This document shows positions 13,101 through 13,932 of a DNA stretch of 13,932 nucleotides, piece by piece. Every line of letters begins with the position of its first letter. The first letter of the stretch is position 1. The DNA is taken from assembly GCA_900759575.1 (NCBI GenBank), contig CAAEVU010000245.1, forward strand, positions 1 to 13,932, read 5' to 3'. The DNA is from Clostridia bacterium (GTDB taxonomy: Bacteria; Bacillota; Clostridia; Oscillospirales; Acutalibacteraceae). A program made the position numbers and the translations under genes. The notes below the pieces were generated by a model, which searched no databases, had not been told where the DNA came from, and saw nothing but the letters and a program-made list of their open reading frames with translations.

Positions 13101-13932
13101 CAGGCTGCACCTGTTCCTCCACGGATTCCACCGGTTCAGCTGGTTCGTCCCCAGGGCCGGGGCCAGGTTCTTCGCCCGGCATATCGCCTTCGCCCCCGGG
13201 AGGTTCCGGCGACTCAGCCTCATCAGGGTTTTCTACTTTCGCTGGCACACTTGCCATAGAGGAACCACCACTGGGCTCCTCGGTAGGGTCGGGAGTGGGC
13301 AGCGGGGTAGGTTCCGGCTCACTCTCTTCCACGGAACTTTCCGGTTCGCTTTCAGAGGGCAGGGGGCTGGATTCGCTCTCCCCTACATCGCTGGATTCCG
13401 AAGCATCGGGGATGCTGCTTTCCTCAGAGCTATCCCCCGGGCCAGCGGTTTCCTCTGGGATAACATCCGAAACTTCTTCGCCCTCCAGCTCCGTCGTTTC
13501 ACCATTCTCGGAAAACTCACCGGCATAAACCTCGCCAAGTTCCGTTTCCATGGAGCTTGCTGCCAAAGAATCTGGTTCTGAAGATACTTCGGAAGACGCA
13601 GAGGGCTCGCTTGCCTCCTCGCTGCTTTCGTCAGAGCTTTCTACAGGCGGCTTCGACTCCTCCGGCTCCTGGGGATTCTCCGAACTGGAGGGTTCCTCTG
13701 GGGCAGGGGTAGGGGTAGGGGTAGGCATTGGTTCAGCGGTTTCCAGCAAATCCTCCGCTGTTTCCGAACTCAAAATAGCCATGTGAAGGCCAAAATCAGA
13801 GTTTTGCAGCGAAAGCAGTTCCTCATCTGGCTCCAGCACCGCTGCATACGACTTTTCATTTTCACCATTCACTGCCTGGTAAACTTGGCCTTTGGAGAAT
13901 ACGCTTCGTTCAGAGCTGCTCTCCCCACTGGA
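7162..13932 (-). CDS. Giant Rhs/YD-repeat polymorphic toxin, WapA-like (N-terminus beyond window)
   Basis: At least 2256 residues: the frame is open to the right edge, and the GTG at 13872 has no ribosome site, so the start and any signal peptide lie outside. Residues below are counted from that GTG. In order: an acidic Pro/Ser/Glu-rich spacer (47-258); a WapA-type region and a DNRLRE-like domain (about 395-572); an Rhs entry segment (LPFTITAYYNSPYRG...GSGWKLS, about 615-660); a first YD block (about 717-945); two carbohydrate-binding-module-like beta domains (about 983-1155 and 1172-1345); a long second YD block; the core end RYYDPVVSRFINADTYASTG...NNPVCYSDPTG (to 2076); a hydrophobic segment; and a 94-residue toxin tip. 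Known Rhs shells enclose the tip, cut near DPxG and deliver it to neighbouring cells. The gene is intact within the window. Confidence 0.94.
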   Translation of the reverse strand, partial: SSGESSSERSVFSKGQVYQAVNGENEKSYAAVLEPDEELLSLQNSDFGLHMAILSSETAEDLLETAEPMPTPTPTPAPEEPSSSENPQEPEESKPPVESSDESSEEASEPSASSEVSSEPDSLAASSMETELGEVYAGEFSENGETTELEGEEVSDVIPEETAGPGDSSEESSIPDASESSDVGESESSPLPSESEPESSVEESEPEPTPLPTPDPTEEPSGGSSMASVPAKVENPDEAESPEPPGGEGDMPGEEPGPGPGDEPAEPVESVEEQVQPEKISSKVTYENVLPGVDLVYQNYGFNVKESIVIKSQQDMYRYSFLLNFDGLTPVLEPNGGVSLKNGQGEIIYEIPAPYMVDAKQAVSYDASYELAFTEQGYVLTVTAEEAWMDSTERAYPISIDPTFILYGGDYQGSITATSLTEGSSVTGAGGESIYIGTDNAGREMQAFLQFGKLPTLPSNCTVSTAVLGLYQHTYSAVAMNRLFVRAHEVTGERPSNYTSAAQWIRSMTWNTRPAFSSDVEAYARMGSGNEDQYVQWDISRIVSKWYSSKQEDRLLAMDAIGPEAFTSSKYAASVFWMNVNYTPIFLIYYQNNVGIEGRFTYQTIPVDRAGTAYVGDFTEQLTAEVPLFSSNSDVLPFTITAYYNSPYRGRYFSRNDGFGMHTADYSNMNIGSGWKLSIQETVMKTTVETDDVSTDYYVYTDADGTEHYFEAKSPAPYEDEEGLGYSLSVSGTTYTLSDETGNKKEFVNGYLTRIIDTNGNIIYYLYNDTTNYSSSNPFPVSGSSWKPKANQANRVTQVWQINDNGSAADVQSLICKLAYSNNRLSSITDKTGRAYTFTYETPSSGSDLLTKITFPDGYAAQYDYSDGAHLLTTLYDNETEYGYELAYQLVSGNYCVQSGKEFVASSIDGTQSVGDSWNVWIPSLQQRLYRFYGLDRTRDTEDDVLIGYTFDLLGRTVNIVDYNTDRTEIIGTSAATYTKNEGTSKKNNKATGVSSSGIATPNLLGNSGMEVDADNLYGWSKGTQPSGAGIAFRTEVNEISPAIKPRTGSYLLKMFLPNNLVSTTGSGNKVNTYQQVYLEAGTTYVFSGYANSSGMTTFGRDGGLSLSFQNSSGTDVAESNRLNYATSNQVENGWTRLEVTYTPQTSGNYRVSANMKNAAKFAAFDDFQLEKVVIPAEDMPAEKQGVASSANLVQLGGLERWSASGASSSEVSKYWTYDASRAAPLLSTGGDEYRGYVFQVLGHPDAQRRASQTIKVNRSSDTTYMLSAWGKAMAATDGVGPDDMSGNNSTYQRFFGMIVEIKYTGSSTPEYQYVAFDSRYDGWQYASGFIVPKQAGKTVDTITVYLAYDYNINTAWFDQITLTEEPAQTYTYDDDGKLKVVTYSSQSDENYTYNGPDLTKFVSTGLGSFDYTYDSSHNMTKATNDGVNLTAQYDAAGNNTQTKLQKGTSGIYLQDSTTYTADGNHVATTNDVNNITTSFTYDSLGRLGSTTTPTEKGNLTVNQTYVDGTNGRVNSIYSAGLLSLPNTYEQGVLTGASRKSFVGSTPQWQRYTMPIDIWGNKTAVQIASGNNVDAEEDVTWSAPITLASYEYGPEGGPMTRVEYGNGNSEDYDYNLYGQLSSVSHSSNLLEYVESYSYDTFGNIARSVVKDGSGNVLADYQYEYDSIGRLIRSQQSGDGVTAISTQHNYDEQNRLKDQYWQVSDESLHESYSYNSNNGTLSSMLLGTGRTLSFEYDNLLRISKKNVSGVYQHRRNYIGTGTANRQTNRIQYYVYASADGADTKMTYRYDYDAAGNINEVYRQITTGSLDFLSSFEYDKLGQLTEATDSRGTETFTYDTAGNILSRTLAGDTVTYSYDNNQWNDLLTAYDGQKIAYEGQTYNSSSNSVSGTVVSGNPVSYYNGTRWEMAWANGSQLAEASSNNTDISYTYDRVGLRATKTVNGTTYHYAYTGDRLVWQEWDGNELFFFYDNEGSPIGFWYHPATGSNVTGYYMTTQQGDITRIEDVNGNVLATYEYDAWGKLISSSGSLADINPLRYRGYYYDTETGFYYLQSRYYDPVVSRFINADTYASTGDGLLGYNMFAYCGNNPVCYSDPTGHFALVDDLLVLLGLTAAFVVTAIVGAVALPVIQKEWNNSVKSFSTKPKTDYQEKAKEQVIPKQRDQTVYIYRYGGKNPGNLTPKKKDVTTGLSFSTIPKPGAARTTIEELNATGLVYAVQDKPNHVGVWPVGGTMQDWIEAGPNSKWTQAVKSVVITWKG
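7165..7446 (-). other. C-terminal toxin tip domain of the Rhs protein, activity unknown
   Basis: About 94 residues after the hydrophobic segment. Visible blocks are YIYRYGGKNPGNLTP, GLSFSTIPKPGAARTTIE, LVYAVQDKPNHVGVWPVGG and DWIEAG...WTQAVKSVVITW. I do not recognise the family with certainty. The early Arg in a strand, the later GLSFST and the Glu residues are loosely reminiscent of ADP-ribosyltransferase folds, but the Arg-Ser-Glu spacing does not clearly fit, so this is a weak guess. R2148, H2201 and D2197 are the polar residues most worth testing. The domain is in the right place, just upstream of an immunity gene. Confidence 0.65.
7549..7641 (-). other. Hydrophobic segment between Rhs core and toxin tip
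   Basis: A stretch of about 31 mostly nonpolar residues (FALVDDLLVLLGLTAAFVV, then TAIVGAVALPVI) directly after DPTGH. It is long enough to cross a membrane and may help tip entry or pack in the shell. A basic, polar linker (VKSFSTKPKTDYQEKAKEQ) follows before the tip. Confidence 0.75.
7645..7840 (-). other. Rhs-associated core C-terminal motif
   Basis: LRYRGYYYDTETGFYYLQS, RYYDPVVSRFINADTYAS and GLLGYNMFAYCGNNPVCYSDPTG form the standard Rhs core end. The core's Asp residues are the likely autocleavage aspartates by analogy with characterised Rhs proteins, in which the tip is cut off near DPxG. Confidence 0.88.
7840..9831 (-). repeat. Second YD/Rhs repeat block
   Basis: Many degenerate units of about 20 residues with the core Y-x-Y-D or YTYD plus G-N/G-R-L, for example FSYDSLGRLGS-like, YSYDTFGNIARS, YEYDSIGRLIRS, FEYDKLGQLTEA, FTYDTAGNILSR and YEYDAWGKLISS. 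These build the beta-sheet spiral shell of Rhs proteins. Repeat DNA is too diverged for simple slippage. Confidence 0.9.
9838..10926 (-). other. Two carbohydrate-binding-module-like domains inserted between the YD blocks
   Basis: Domain one (10408-10926) has NLLGNSGMEVDADNLYGW, a LEAGTTYVFSGYANSSG strand, GWTRLEVTYTPQTSGNYRVS and FAAFDDFQLEK. Domain two (9838-10359) has QLGGLERWSASG, SSDTTYMLSAWGKA, QYVAFDSRYDGWQYAS, KTVDTITVYLAYDYN and AWFDQITLTEE. Both follow the pattern of CBM-like jelly rolls: a 'GNSGxE...W' opening, an 'AGTTYxxSxxA' strand and a closing 'A(W)FDDxQLE'. They probably bind a surface or wall glycan. The fold call is by pattern only. Confidence 0.65.
11038..11724 (-). repeat. 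First YD/Rhs repeat block
   Basis: A shorter block with YTLSDETGNKKEFVNGYLT, LAYSNNRLSSITDKTGRAYTF, YDYSDGAHLLTTLYDN and GYTFDLLGRTVNIVDYN. It lies before the inserted beta domains and begins the Rhs shell. Confidence 0.8.
12157..12690 (-). other. DNRLRE-like domain of the Rhs protein
   Basis: The segment ATSLTEGSSV...YIGTDN...AFLQFGKLPTLPSNCTVSTA...LGLYQHTY, then MTWNTRPAF and WDISRIVSKWYS, has the layout of DNRLRE domains of Rhs/WapA-type surface proteins, probably a beta-sandwich binding domain. The name is from memory of the family pattern. Confidence 0.65.
13099..13734 (-). repeat. Low-complexity acidic Pro/Ser/Glu spacer of the Rhs protein
   Basis: About 210 residues made almost wholly of Pro, Ser, Glu, Gly, Asp, Thr and Ala, beginning with PTPTPTPAPEEP and strongly acidic. 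It is probably an unstructured spacer lifting the Rhs body from the cell wall, as in Gram-positive surface proteins. GGGGTA runs near 13707-13726 encode the PTPTP stretch. Confidence 0.85.

Noticed and set aside
13707..13726. Telomere-like GGGGTA runs
   Set aside because: They encode the Pro-Thr repeats of the Rhs spacer, and three units in a coding frame are no evidence for a telomere or a special structure.
13079..13786. Ser/Gly-rich plus-strand frames
   Set aside because: Antisense reading of the Pro/Ser/Glu spacer; low complexity by origin.
13870..13872. GTG as the start of the Rhs protein
   Set aside because: No ribosome site precedes it, the frame remains open to the window edge, and it would give a secreted protein without a signal peptide.
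1..13932. CRISPR array, rRNA or complete insertion sequence
   Set aside because: I saw no regularly spaced identical repeats, no rRNA segments, and no transposase or integrase gene on either strand.

Overview
The window looks like the accessory part of a gut Firmicutes (Clostridia, probably Oscillospiraceae-like) genome. Three things suggest this: a moderately high GC content, strong AGGAGG-type ribosome sites, and gene families typical of such genomes (a surface-layer-anchored Cys-rich protein, an integrative-element sigma-like regulator, a Y-family polymerase/YolD pair, and a giant wall-associated Rhs protein). No taxonomic marker gene is present, so this is an inference.

Layout. (1) 1-2039, minus: a secreted protein with a signal peptide, a Bacterial-Ig/MBG-like domain, about seven Cys-pair repeats and the start of an SLH domain; it runs off the left edge. 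(2) 2040-2695 has no credible gene. On the minus strand it forms the long leader of the SLH gene, with a 7-codon mini-ORF that has its own strong ribosome site, a long branched hairpin, and a GC-rich, multi-hairpin stretch (about 2300-2540). That last stretch resembles HEARO/omega-RNA, the guide RNA of IscB/IsrB, but no nuclease gene is nearby. (3) 2696-3103, minus: a sigma-70 region-4-like regulator whose ribosome site is partly held in a perfect 15-bp hairpin. (4) 3228-4249, minus: an ImmA/IrrE-type metallopeptidase and an overlapping Com-like zinc-ribbon protein, ending in a branched terminator. (5) 4485-6549, plus: a divergent three-gene operon of UmuC/UvrX-type Y-family DNA polymerase, a YolD-like protein and an 83-residue unknown, joined by two ATGA overlaps. 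The shared intergenic region carries two good sigma-A promoters. Each has a LexA/SOS-like box in its spacer, and a third box sits just downstream of the polymerase promoter. (6) 6646-6687: a terminator hairpin between convergent units. (7) 6767-13932, minus: an Rhs/YD-repeat polymorphic toxin of at least 2256 residues, open through the right edge, followed 5 bases later by a small acidic immunity-type gene.

How the genes fit together. The divergent SOS-like boxes suggest that the protease/zinc-ribbon unit and the error-prone polymerase/YolD/unknown unit are induced together by DNA damage, as one stress module carried by an integrative element or prophage remnant. The Rhs protein and its neighbour are a contact-dependent or secreted toxin and immunity pair. 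The toxin tip is a short C-terminal domain of unrecognised activity after a DPxG core-end motif and a hydrophobic segment. The large shadow frames opposite the Rhs and SLH genes are not genes.
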